From Euphorbia lathyris (taxonomy: Eukaryota; Streptophyta; Magnoliopsida; Malpighiales; Euphorbiaceae), in NCBI RefSeq assembly GCF_963576675.1, contig NC_088918.1:59353501-59417500 (forward strand): a stretch of DNA of 64,000 bases. The letters run 5' to 3'. Shown here piece after piece: positions 44,806 to 56,785 of this stretch. Numbering within the stretch: position 1 is the first letter of the stretch; each line of letters begins with the position of its first letter. The notes below the pieces were generated by a model. That model was not told the DNA's origin. It saw only the letters and a program-made list of their open reading frames with translations, and did not search any database. A program made the translations under genes and the position numbers.

Positions 44806-46216
44806 TGTTGAAACACCTTTCCACAAGATTTTGATTTGACAAAATCATACATGATTAAGAGGCAATTAAATTTAGATGCTTTGATTTAATTGTACTAATA
44901 TGTTTGTTAAATATTGAGTGCAAAAATATATAAAGTAAAGACAGGACAAAAGTCAGCACGAACGAAGCTGAGTAGAACGCAACTCAGCATGACAGAATAG
45001 AAGCTGAGTGGAGTTAAAATTCAGAAGCAAAACGAAGCTGACTAAAGTTGAAGAATTCTTCAGGAGCGGTTAAACAGAACGGAGCTGACCTTGAAGGAAC
45101 TCAGCATGAACGTTGAACATTCGAAAAGAACAAACGGAGCTGAGTAACAGTCAGGACAGCATGAAGGATTCGTTCACTAAAAGACAAAGTCTGCCAATCT
45201 TCTGCACCAATAATTTGAACCTCGAAGACACCTAAAAGACTAATTCCAAGAGTCATGGGACGATGGATTATTGGAAACAGACAACTGGCACAAACAGACA
45301 AACCAGACGCTAGAAGACAAACCTGACGCCTGAAGAAAACAGAGAAAAGGAATGGCGGTGCAGTCTGAAGCTATCCAGAAATTGTTCCCCAAAAGAGCCG
45401 TTTTGACATTAACGGTCAAGACATTTCAAACGATCAAATCTACAGATTTCCTTCTATAAAAGGACAATCGAAAAACTGGAAATATATGCAAGCATCAAAA
45501 GAAAAATACAAAGAGAGAAAGTTTAAAAGCACTCAAATACAAAAAGGATCTTACACCAACTTTTCTATTCTTTGTGTAAATGCTAGATTGAGTTGTAATC
45601 ATCTAAAGTGTTCTTTAGTTCAAAAAGAACAAGTCTGTGATCAATAGGAATATTGAGAGTGTAAAGCTGAGTGCTTGGTTGTAAGCATTTCAGTGGTAGA
45701 GAAATCTAGGTGCTGGGTTGTAGCACTTAGTAGGAGTTGAGTAGACGAATAGAGGAAGGTACTCTTGCATATTCAACTGCCTTGTAATTGGTTTGTGCTC
45801 TACCTTTAAAGAGCTCAGTATTGGATTCAAAAAGCCCGGAGGACTCTGGGGACTGGACGTAGGCAGAGAGGCCGAACCAGGATAAGTGATACTGAGTAAT
45901 CTCTAAACTCTCTCTTATAATTGCATGTGTTGTTTGCTTTATTTACTCAGCATATAAATTGCCTAAGCTGATCCTGAGTAAGTAAGTTCTGCTGAGTTAG
46001 AAGCTGACCTCCAAGAGTGTCAATTCCTAACTCTCAAGGAAACAACTTTGGTTAACATCTGACTAAAGCTGTCCAGTGATATATCTCACCAAGCTGACCA
46101 AAGGCTGAGTTAATAAACTCTCAAAATAACATCCAGTCAGCTCAATTAAAACACAAAAAAGTTATATTAGTTCCTAACCCCCCCCCCCCCTTGGAACTAA
46201 TTACCAGGGACCAACA
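44806..46216 (+). repeat. 3' LTR of copia-1
   Basis: About 1411 bp, matching 34521-35933 except for roughly a dozen substitutions and a shorter poly-C run. TATA box TATAAAAG at 45455. Confidence 0.95.
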
Positions 46217-46879
46217 CTACTTGCACACATTCTTCCATAACTTTCTCTATATGAATCCAAATGCCCTGTTTCTTGAACCTACTGAAACTAGACATATATG
46301 GGTATAACATATCCAAAATTCACATTAATATCATTTTTACACAATATATGGCATGAAAAATAATTCTGTCATGTTTCCAGCCAAGAAACATACTACCCAG
46401 ATTTGCATCTACCATAATTCACTCAACATAGCTCATAATAAACACAATGGATTTCCAAATCCTTTTACAGACATATACCTCAAGTAGTTAGGAACACTTT
46501 TGTATAGAGAAACTTTCTCAAATTCGGAATCTAAGGTCCTCAAAATGCTACGTCAACATGGCTGCCTCACATGACATTCAATTTCGAGGCAGTCATGATC
46601 CATCTAGGTTTTTTTCCTCTATATATGGAATTAAAGTCCCATATTTTACAGAGGGTCTCATACATATATAGGAACATAGTTTATTCTTTATGTATCTTCA
46701 AATTCGAAAATATCAAGATGAAAAACATGCTCCAAGATGACTGAAAGCAGTACCCTATATTTCTGTTTAGGGCACTTGATACATATCTTTCATTTGGACA
46801 GGCTATAACCACTTTAAACAACACCAAAACTCAAAAAACTCAATCACAACTCATCCACAACAAATCCTATGATCATACC

Positions 46880-48282
46880 TGTTGAAACACATTTCCACAT
46901 GATTTTGATTTGACAAAATTATTCCCATGATTAAAACAATTAAATTTAAGTGCTTTGATTTGATTGTACTAATGTGTTTGTTCAATGTTGAGTAAGTTAA
47001 CTAACGAGAACAGGAACTGAAAGTCCATAAAAGAAAGACAGAACAAAGTCAGCATAAGAAGTCACACAACAGAAGCTGAGTGGAATGCAACTCAGCGTTA
47101 CGAAAGAAATGTCTTCCTCAGAAAAGCTTGAAGGCGAAGCCGCTGAGTCAAGCTGAGTAATAACCAAGTCAGCGTCAATGATCCGTCAACTTGATAGACA
47201 AGGTCTGACACAAATCAGAAGTCTTGGAAATCCGTTGCAAGGACCTTTTCGAAATGCATGGACCATCTGACTTTTGGCAAGAAGACAAAACCTGGCGCAA
47301 GAAGACAAACCTAGTGCAAGAAGATGAATCTGGCAAACCTGGCGTCTGCTAAAAACAAAAGACAGGATTGGCCTGCAGATCTGGAAGCTGACCACGTGAT
47401 GACGAAGAAGACTGTTTATCACACAACGGCTATATCATGATTCAAATGATTGAAGCCACCAAGATTGCTATAAATAGGCCAAATCATCTCTTGGATCATT
47501 ACGACACACACATACAACAAGATACAGACAGAAAAGAAAATCTTCACAAAGTGAAAATCCAAAATAGAACTGTCTGAAAAGAAACAAAGCAAGCTCTTAC
47601 ACCAAACTCCAATCATTATGTAAAAGTCTAGAGTGAATTTTATTCATCTAAAGTGTTCTTCATTCAGTGAGAACAATTCTTGTATCATTTGTAAAGGTTA
47701 GAAGAGTGAAGCTGAGTACTCGGTTATAGTACTCACTGGTAGAGAAAATCTGAATACTCGGTTATAGTATTCAGTGGTAGATAGGATTGAGTAGACGAAT
47801 AGAGGAAGGTACCCTTGCATACTCAGTTGCTATTGTAAAAGGTTTGTGCTCTACCTTTAAAGAGCTCAGTAGAGGATTGAAAAAGCTCGGAAGGATTTCG
47901 GGGACTAGACGTAGGCGGTGAGGCCGAACCAGGATAAGTCTGCTGAGTAATCTCTAACTCTTTCTCTTGGTATATATATATATATATGTATGTGTTGCTT
48001 GCTTAAAATTGCTCAGTAAATAATTTGTATAAGCCGACGCTGAGTAATCAGAGTGCTGAGTTGGAAGCCAACTTAAAGTGTTATTTCCCAACTCACAATT
48101 GAAACAGCTCTAGTCGGTATCTGATTAAAGCTGTCTCACACCTCACTCAGCCTTGCTGACCTAAAGCTGAGTTAAATTGTCAAACATTTAATTAAGTCAG
48201 CATTATTAAGCATTTAAAGTTACATTAGTTCCTAACCCCCCCCCCCTTGGAACTAATCCTACTACGTTACACGGGACCACCA
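46880..48282 (+). repeat. 5' LTR of copia-2
   Basis: TGTTGAAACACA...GGGACCACCA, about 1403 bp. TATA box TATAAATA at 47469, a (TA)n run at about 47970-47986 and a poly-C run before TTGGAACTAATCC. The final bases are CCACCA where the 3' LTR has CCAACA. Confidence 0.93.
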
Positions 48283-48344
48283 AGTGGTATCAGAGCTCAG
48301 TAGCTCACTATTCAGGATAAAACTATCTTGAGCTGATCCCTGTA

Positions 48345-48728
48345 ATGGCTGAGAACAGCACTCGTTTCCTTCCAGGAAATCAAACAACACAGATACTCCC
48401 TGAGGGATTATCTATTAGTCGGCCTCCACTGTTCTTCGGGTCAAACTATACATTCTGGAAGAACATGATGAAAAACTTCATTCAGGCAACAAACATGAGT
48501 GCATGGCTAGCTATAGTCCAAGGCCCATTTGTTCCCTATGAAACCATTGATGGTGTAAAAACTGTCAAGAGTGAGGCTAAGTGGTCAGAAGATGACCTTA
48601 AGAAATTACAAAATAATGCTTCGGCTATCAATATGCTTCACTGTGCGTTAGATGCTACAGAGTACAATAAGATTTCAGGTTGTGAGTCAGCACAAGAAAT
48701 CTGGAAGAAGCTAGAAGTGATTAGTTGA
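48345..48728 (+). pseudogene. Copia-2 gag fragment
   Basis: Starts MAENSTRFLPGNQTTQ and follows copia-1 gag for about 125 codons up to IWKKLEV, then enters the integrase region through a deletion junction and stops at once (GTGATTAGTTGA). Only the first part of the capsid region remains. It lacks the two early stops that copia-1 has in this region. Confidence 0.93.
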
Positions 48729-51366
48729 GGGATTACCCAAACTCAAGTTTGAGAAGGATCAACTGTGTAATGCTTGTCAGCAAGGTAAACAAACCAAAAA
48801 GTCTTTTCAAAGTAAAAATGTAGTCTCAACCAAGCGCCCATTAGAGTTACTACACTTGGATCTTTTCGGACCAGTCCAGCCGCTGAGCTTGGGTGGTAAG
48901 AGATTTTCCTTGGTCATTGTAGATGACTTTTCTCGGTATACTTGGGTCATCCTGCTGAGTAGCAAGGATGAAGCTTTTGAGGTGTTCTAAACACTGATTA
49001 GAAAACTTGAAAATGACAAAGACCTAAAATTAGCTCACATCAGAAGTGATAATGGCGAAGACTTCAAAAATCAACAATTTGATGAATTCTGTGAAGTCAG
49101 CAGCATTGACAACAATTTTTCTGCTCCTAGAACTCCTCAACAAAATGGGGTAGTTGAAACGAAGAATAGAACCTTAGTTGAAATAGCTAGGACAATGCTG
49201 AGTGAGAATAGGCTTCCAAAGTATTTCTGGGGTGAAGTTGTCAACACAGCTTGCTACATACTCAATAGGGCTCTAGTTAAACCCATACTTAAGAAAACCC
49301 CCTATGAACTTTGGAAAGGACGAAAACCCAATATTGGATATTTTCGTGCCTTTGGTTGCAAATGCTATATTTTAAATACTAAAGACAACCTTGCTAAGTT
49401 TGATTCTAAAGCTGATGAAGCTATCTTCTTAGGGTACTCAACAAACAGCAAAGCATATAGGGTGTTTAATAAACGAACTCAGGTCCTAGAAGAGTCTGTA
49501 CATGTCGAGTTCGATGAAACAAACTCTGCAGGGAAAACAAGTCAGCCTATCGAAGATGACCCATGCTCAGCTTTCGCTGACCAAAATGGAGCCACTGAGT
49601 CACTGCCTCAAGGGTTGACCAAAGGTAAGAATGAACCGGAAATTATCTTTACTGACCAAAATAATCCTGTAGAGATTTCTGAAACACCTATCCCTGAAGA
49701 CACTACACTACCAAAGGAGATCAAGGTTCCAAAAGGACACTTTGAGAAAAGCATCCTTGATGCCGATGAGAACATCCTGATGATCAGAAATCAACTCAGG
49801 AGATATCTCAACAACGTAGCCTTCGTGTCAGTCCTCGAACCGAGAAACTTCTCAGAAGCTGAGAACGATGAATTCTGGATTAATGCGATGTAAGAAGAGC
49901 TCGATCAATTCAAGAGAAATGAAGTATGGGATTTAGTGCCTAAACCAAAGAATCAAAAGACCATAGGAATAAAATGGGTATTCCATAATAAGCTAGATGA
50001 ATAGGGAAACGTAGTCAGGAACAAAGCCAGACTTGTAGCTCAAGGTTACAGTCAGCAGGAAGGTATTGACTATGGTGAGACCTTTGCACCCGTAGCTAGA
50101 TTAGAAGCAATAAGAATATTGTGTGCATATGCAAGCTTTATGAATTTTAAATTGTTCCAAATGGATGTTAAAAGTGCTTTTCTTAATGGAGTTATAAACG
50201 AAGAGGTTTATGTTAGTCAGCCTCCAGGGTTTGAGGATCCAAAATTCCCAAACCATGTTGATAAACTCAAAAAGGCTCTGTACGGCCTGAAGCAAGCACC
50301 ACGTGCTTGGTACGAAAGTCTGACCAGCTTTCTGCTGACCAGAAACTATGTCAGAGGAAAAGCTGACACCACCTTATTCATTAAGAAAAAGGGTAAAGAT
50401 ACCCTGTTGGCACAAATATATGTAGATGATATTATTTTTGGTGCTACTAATGAGTCTATGTGCAAGGAATTTAGCAAACAGATGCAAACTGAGTTTGAAA
50501 TGTCAATGATGGGAGAACTCAACTTCTTCCTTGGACTTCAAATCAAACAAGGCAAGAATGACATCTTCATTAGTCAGACTAAGTATGCTAAGGAGATATT
50601 GAAGAAATTTAATATGGAAAATTGTAAGCCAATATCTACCCCAATATGTACTGACACGGTGCTCTGTGCTGATGAAAAAGGTAAGTCAGTAGATAGCAAA
50701 TTATATCGAGGTATGATTGGCTCTCTACTCTATCTAACGGCAAGTAGGCCAGATATTCAGTACTCAGTATGTTACTGTGCAAGATATCAAGCTGACCCTA
50801 AGGAATCTCATTACATAGTTGTAAAAAGAATCTTTAGATATTTGCAAAGCTCGGTGAATGCAGGTTTATGGTATCCCAACACGAACGATTTCACACTCGT
50901 TGGATACACTGACGCTGACTATGGACGAGACAAGCCTGAGAGGAAAAGCACTTCAGGAGGATGTCATTTCCTTGGAAGCTGTCTAGTGTCCTGGTTCAGT
51001 AAGAAGCAGTCGTCAGTTGCCCTGTCAACAACTGAAGCTGAGTACATTGCTGCTGGAAGCTGTGTTGCACAAGTCCTATGGATCAAGCAACAGCTGGATG
51101 ATTATGGAGTTCAAACGAAAAAAATAGAAGTCAAATGTGACAACAAAAGTGCCATTGACTTATCAAAAAATCCAATCCAACACAACAGGATGAAGCATGT
51201 CAGCATAAGGCATCACTTCATCAGAGATCATGTACTCAAGGGTGAGATCAAGCTGACCTATGTTCCAACAGGTGAACAACTTGCAGATATCTTCACTAAG
51301 CCATTGGCTCGTGAGCAGTTCAGCATACTAAGGGAAGCTATCAGTATGTCTAATCCTCTTCAATAA
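48722..51366 (+). pseudogene. Copia-2 pol (integrase, RT, RNase H), protease lost
   Basis: Begins inside integrase (VEGLPKLKFEKDQLC). A TAA near 48988 and the change SDNGEDF in place of SDNGGEF break integrase. Frame 49195-49893 ends in TAA where copia-1 has CAA, and another stop lies near 50005. From 50119 the frame is open to 51366, with RT YVDD at 50419-50430 and a complete RNase H ([46 protein letters not shown]). It cannot be functional without a protease or intact integrase. Confidence 0.93.
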
Positions 51367-51867
51367 AATTCTGAGTATATTGAGTGATTATATCATGCCA
51401 AGTGATTATTACATGTTGAGTAACTATCATATGCTGAGTAGATATGAATGCTATAAAATCACTACTTGCTGAATTGCTATATATATATTGAGTAATTGCT
51501 AAAAGCTGAGTTACTACACATGCTAAGAACCCTTCCTACGCTAAACTAAGCACTCAGAACACCAAACGTTTAGTATCCTAGATGCTGAGTAGAATACTTG
51601 CACATGAATTTACGTAGCCACCTAGGATGACGTAAGCGTAATGATTAGAAACCCATGCGCCGAATGTGTCATTAATGTCAGAATTAAATGTCGTTGATTG
51701 ATTCAAAATCGAACCGCCATTCTGACCTATCAGATCAACAGGCTCCGGCTATAAATAGTGGACGAATTCCCACTAACTTCTCTTTACGCTTGAAACATTT
51801 CGCACTCGATCTCTCTCTCTCTTAATTCCCTAATCTTCTAACTCTCTCAAAAATCCTCAATAACACC
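51367..51867 (+). other. Copia-2 spacer between pol and the envelope-like ORF
   Basis: Shorter than in copia-1 and without the 47-bp repeat. Rich in TTGAGTGAT/GCTGAGT words. A CT-repeat (ATCTCTCTCTCTCT) precedes the envelope-like ATG, and GGCTATAAATAG at about 51748 is a TATA-like word, which may allow a separate transcript (inference). Confidence 0.55.
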
Positions 51868-54586
51868 ATGTCGAACGATTCCCAGAATATCTCCGGCGAG
51901 CAATATGATGACAACTGCTCCGACATTAATCCTCCCTCTCATGCTGAGCAGGAATACCATGAGACTTCCTTTGAGTCTCAGGAACAAACACATGGTCGGC
52001 TTGACCAACCAATGCCCGAGGTCAGCATCCTCGGTGAAAATCCTCGCACTGACCAGACAACTCCTTCAAAGAAAAAGAAGGAGAAAAAGAACCAGAAACC
52101 CAGGGAAAGAAAGTTCTTCCCAGTTTTCAGCAGCGTTAAAAACCTCAAAGTTTATCACTCCCGATGGTTCTCTAAAAGCTTCGTCGAAGCTGAGAAACCG
52201 TTCTGCGACTGGATTTCGAAAAATGGATGGACCACCCTCTTCTCTCTCCCCGGAACTACCTACCCACAATTGGTGAAGGAATTCTACGTGAGCTTAAAGG
52301 TAGCCGATGATAACGACGACCATATGATTACTAAGGTCAAGAACAAAGAGATCACCATCACCCCTTCCTATCTCGCCATACTACTTGATCTAAAGGAAGA
52401 AGGTGCAGAGCTAAGATGTACCCATCACCAAAATTCTACAGGATCACGAAGTCAGCTTAAAAGAGGAAATCAACATGATAGGTACTGAAATCACTATGGG
52501 AATCCTACTCGGCTTGGCTCACAGTCAGCCTATCAAACCTAAGAAAGGAAAAGGGGCTGTAGTTGAAGAAGTTGCTGCTGAGGAAGATATGGTTGAAGAA
52601 ACACCTGCTGAGGTGTCTCAGAAAGGAAAGAGAGTTGTGGTTGAAGCAGCACCTGCTGAGCGAACCAGAAAGGAAAGGAAGAGGAAAGCTGACCCATCCT
52701 CAACCCCATTAGCTAAAGATATTAACAAGACTGTAAAGAAGCTCAGGGTAGTGGTTGGTGAGAAGAAAGTTGCACATGCTGAGCTGGTGCAAAAGAAACC
52801 AGAGTCAGCTGAGAAGAAAAAGAAGAGAGCTGACCCTGAGGAAGAAAGTGAGGAAACTCCTGAGCAACCCCTAAAGAGGAAGAAGACCTCTGGGATGACA
52901 CCGTTGGACGCTGCCCCTCTTAAATTTGTCATCATCGAAGATTCTTACTTCCTGCGAGCTCAGGAAATTTACCTGGAAAAGACTCCTAAGGAGGAAAAGG
53001 AAGGCTGCACTGATGAACAGCCTCAAGCTGATAAGATGGGTTCTGTTGAGCTAAGTAACACAGCTGCTGTTGGGCAAGCTGATAAGGAAGGAGCTGAGTC
53101 TCCAGCGAAAGACAAGGTTGTGGAGCATCTTTATGCTAATCTTGGACTTGATTCCTCCTCTGAGTCATCAGAGTCTGCTGCTGCTGACCCTTCTCCTCAA
53201 ACAAAAACCAAAAAGGGCAGTACGGAAAAGCGGTTTAAAAGAAAAGCTCAAAAGCCCAACGTCATAGACTTGTTGGATGAATCTCCGCTGAGGGACCCTA
53301 TCACAGACTTAACTGGGCTTCAATTTCAATTCTTCACCGACATCACTGAACCCACTTCGGACCAAGTAAAGGAAAAATAAGCATCTGTTTCTCACATTGA
53401 GGAACAAGCTGACCCGAAAATCTCTAAGGGCAAAGCTTCTACCGACACCTCTGCTCCTTCCACTGAGCAAGTGCTTGAAGTTCCTGCTGCTCAACAAAAA
53501 GAGTTAACAAAGGAAACTCCACCTGCTAAAGACAACCCTGAGTTGCCTCAACCTTAAATTCCAACTCAACTTCAGACTGAACCTGAGCAGGTTAATAATA
53601 CTGCTGAGCCAACACTTCCATCCTCTACTGAGCAGTTCATCAACCAGTCAGCTCCTGATGCTGCCCTTACCAATAAAAGTGCAGCTACTGACCAAGCTGG
53701 CACTTCAACTTCTGGGCAGCACCAAAACACTCCACCATTTGCTGCTAACTAGAAAACGACCGCTGAGACTATGCAGAACCAAACTAATGATGATTCTTAC
53801 AACTTCCTTAATGCCTCTGAGTCAGGCCGGAGAATCATCAACTCAGATCATTTGCTTCTTCAAGTCATAGATCAGTCTCAAGCTGATGCTGCTAGGGCCG
53901 CTCCTGCTGAGTCTACTCAATTTTCATCCCTCACGCAACTTTTGACCGAACTCAAAGGTCTTAAGGAGCTGATGAGTGTCATGACCTCCTTGGTCTCTCA
54001 GCAGCCCAAACAAGAATTCATGGTCAGGCTGGCGGAACTTCAGCTGATGATGGTAAATCACATGGACCCCATTGAAGGGAAAATCAATGCCCTATCTGCT
54101 GCGAACTCATCATCTGCAACTTCTGCTGAAGTTACTCAGCATTTCAACCAGCTGACCGCTGAGCTAACCGGAGCTCGTGAACTTATCTCCTCCACCTCTC
54201 AATGCTCCATTGAACAGATTGGTGAAGCAATTCACCTACTCAACCTAAGCAAAGAGGAAATGGACACTAACCAAGTAAAGACCAATGATATACTTCACTG
54301 CACCCGGTCAACACTTGCGCATGTTAGGCATATAAATGCTCAGTGTCATTCGTATGATTCTTCACTGCTCAGGATGTACTATCAATCCTATGCATGAATG
54401 ATGGACTCCATTACTTGGATAGGGAAATCTCTTGAGTACCTACTCAGTATGCTCAGCGCGCACATCAAAATCCCCTCTTCAAGTATGGCCGATGGCATGG
54501 AGGTCTTTAAGGGTCTTAAAGAAAGTACGAGTCACATGCAACAGTATTCCACCATACTGATAAATGAACCCAACTCTGATACTTGA
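51868..54586 (+). pseudogene. Copia-2 envelope-like ORF, broken
   Basis: The ATG at 51868 opens MSNDSQNISGEQYDD, a longer N-terminus than copia-1, with a KKKKEKKNQK basic cluster, then the shared domain (HSRWFSKSFVEAEKPFCDW, ITPSYLAILLDL). A deletion/frameshift near 52430-52480 removes the rest of that domain. The frame continues at 52475-53380 as a Lys/Glu/Ala-rich low-complexity region, stops with TAA at 53380 and TAA near 53557, and resumes at 53771-54397 and 54398-54586 with the helical C-terminal part (ELQLMMVNHMDPIEGKINAL). Same family as 41625-44408. Confidence 0.8.
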
Positions 54587-54828
54587 ACTTAAGTAAGTAT
54601 CAAAACTGAGTAAATGACTAAATGTTCCAAGTATTTGACCTACTTCTGAAGGCTGGCCTTAGGCTCACTTCGATTAAATCTTAGAAGGTTTAGAATTGAA
54701 CTAAGTCAGTAGATGCAACCCTTACGGGGGAGTAATTTCAGAAGAATGGAAAAGGTCAACTATCATGGGGAAGCTCAACACTGAGTTCCTTAACTGAATA
54801 CTTTTGCCAACATCAAAATGGGGGAGTT
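54587..54828 (+). other. Copia-2 3' untranslated region and polypurine tract
   Basis: Non-coding. Ends AAAATGGGGGAGTT before the 3' LTR, as in copia-1. Confidence 0.8.
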
Positions 54829-56227
54829 TGTTGAAACACCTTTCCACATGATTTTGATTTGACAAAATTATTCCCATGATTAAAACAATTAAATTTAAGT
54901 TCTTTGATTTAATTATACTAATGTGTTTGTTCAATGTTGAGTAATTTAACTAATGAGAACAGGAACTGAAAGTCCATAAAAGAAAGACAAAACAAAGTCA
55001 GCATAAGAAGTCACACAGCAGAAGCTGAGTGGAATGCAACTCAGCTTTACGAAAGAAATGTCTTCCTCAGAAAATCTTGAAGGCGAAGCCGCTGAGTCAA
55101 GCTGAGTAATAACCAAGTCAGCGTCAATGATCCGTCAACTTGACAGACAAGGTCTGACACAAATCAGAAGTCTTGAAAATCCGTTGCAAGGACCTTTTCG
55201 AGACGCATGGACCATCTGACTTTTGGCAAGAAGACAAAACCTGGCGCAAGAAGACAAACCTGGCGTTCGAAGACGAATCTGGAAAACCTGACGTCTGCTA
55301 AAAATAGAAGATAGGATTGGCCTGCAGATCTGGAAGCTGACCACGTGATGACGAAGAAGACCGTTTATCACACAATTGCTATATCAGGATTCAAATGATT
55401 GAAGCCACAAAGATTGATATAAATAGGCCAAATCATCTCTTGGATCATTACGACACACACATACAATAAGATACAGACAGAAAAGAAAATCTTCACAAAG
55501 TGAAAATCCAAAATAGAAGCTGTCTAAAAAGAAACAAAGCAAGCTCTTACACCAAACTCCAATCATTGTGTAAAAGTCTAGAGTGAATTTTATTCATCTA
55601 AAGTGTTCTTCATTCAGTGAGAACAATTCTTGTATCATTTGTAAAGGTTAGAAGAGTGAAGCTGAGTACTCGGTTATAGTACTCACTAGTAGAGAAAATC
55701 TGAATACTCGGTTATAGTATTCAGTGGTAGATAGGATTGAGCAGACGAATAGAGGATGGTACTCTTGCATACTCAGTTGCTATTGTAAAAGGTTTGTGCT
55801 CTACCTTTAAAGAGCTCAGTAGAGGATTGAAAAAGCTCGGAAGGATTCCGGGGACTGGACGTAAGCGGTGAGGCCGAACCAGGATAAGTCTGCTGAGTAA
55901 TCTCTAACTCTTTCTCTTGGTATATATATATGTATGTGTTGCTTGCTTAAAATTGCTCAGTAAATAATTTGTATAAGCCGACGCTAAGTAATCAGAGTGC
56001 TGAGTTGGAAGCTAACTTAAAGTGTTATTTCCCAACTCACAATTGAAACAGCTCTAGTCAGTATCTGATTAAAGCTGTCTCACACCTCACTCAGCCTTGC
56101 TGACCTAAAGCTGAGTTAAATTGTCAAACATTTAATTAAGTCAGCATTATTAAGCATAAAAAGTTACATTAGTTCCTAACCCCCCCCCCCCTTGGAACTA
56201 ATCCTACTACGTTACACGGGACCAACA
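54829..56227 (+). repeat. 3' LTR of copia-2
   Basis: About 1399 bp, matching 46880-48282 with visibly more differences than the copia-1 pair, and a shorter (TA)n run near 55921. TATA box at 55418. Confidence 0.93.
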
Positions 56228-56785
56228 ATACCTAGGTATTTCATAATCTCAAACTCATAGAAAACAAGCTAAAACAGCATACTAACCTTCAAGTTGTGTC
56301 TATCAACTACTATGCTTCCTAACTTGACTTGTTTGGCTTGAAAATGGAAGAAATTGGAAGAGTTTTCTTTGGAGGGTGTTAGAGTATGAAAAAGGAAGGT
56401 TTGCTGAAGCTTTGGTCGAAATTGTGGCTGAATATCATAAGGATTGAGTTGTGCACATCCTTTTTAAAATGAAGAGGTGTATTTTGTCTTAATATTGGGG
56501 TGACACCTCGTGCTTGCTCACAAACCTCAAATTCAGTCATCCTAAAGTGTAAGTTAATAAATTTAGGACATATGAATTCATTCATTCATTTAAGTCCTAA
56601 CTCAATTAACCAATCGTTACATCTTAACGACACATTAATCGTCTACTAATCGCACGGTAATCGCATTATGCATATGAAACTTCTACTGATAATGAGATGA
56701 ATCTAAAATGTATGTATTCAATTATGAAAACATATATGAATGTGGGAAGACTCATATGTTAGGGTTTTAGGGATGTTACATATCG

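Larger units (their letters stand above)
34521..46216 (+). mobile_element. Copia-1: full-length SIRE/Maximus-lineage Ty1/copia element, 11.7 kb
   Basis: Two LTRs of about 1.41 kb (34521-35933 and 44806-46216), TSD CTACT on both sides (34516-34520 and 46217-46221), a PBS, a polypurine tract, gag, pol (PR-IN-RT-RH order, so copia) and an extra envelope-like ORF after pol. The large size, the extra ORF and the C-rich LTR end (CCTAACCCCCC...TTGGAACTAATTACC) mark the SIRE/Maximus group. The LTRs differ at only about a dozen sites by eye, so insertion is recent. Stops or frameshifts nevertheless interrupt gag, IN, RT and the envelope-like frame. It is inserted in solo LTR-B. Confidence 0.93.
46880..56227 (+). 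mobile_element. Copia-2: internally deleted relative of copia-1, 9.3 kb
   Basis: LTRs at 46880-48282 and 54829-56227, TSD ATACC on both sides (46875-46879 and 56228-56232), PBS at 48285-48296. Gene order is as in copia-1, with clear amino-acid similarity throughout. The 5' part of gag is fused directly to the integrase at about 48722, removing about 1.9 kb that codes for most of gag, the protease and the start of integrase. Its LTRs differ from each other more than those of copia-1, so it inserted earlier. It lies in the same solo LTR-B as copia-1, in the same orientation. Confidence 0.93.
33424..56780 (-). mobile_element. LTR-B: solo gypsy-type LTR, 2.3 kb without nested copia elements
   Basis: The termini are TGTAACCCCC and, at the right, GGATGTTACA, flanked by perfect TATCG duplications (33419-33423 and 56781-56785) inside the LTR-A ORF. 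After removing the two copia elements the sequence is 33424-34520, 46222-46879 and 56233-56780, about 2.3 kb with no gag or pol. On the minus strand it starts TGTAACATCCCTAAAACCC, similar to many Tekay/Del-type gypsy LTRs, hence the strand (inferred). Small open frames in these parts (34117-34387, 56379-56585) are chance. Confidence 0.82.

Noticed and set aside
47186..47616. Minus-strand frames repeated at 55135-55566
   Set aside because: Shadow frames in the two LTRs of copia-2, conserved by LTR identity, with substitutions not biased to synonymous sites as far as I can see.
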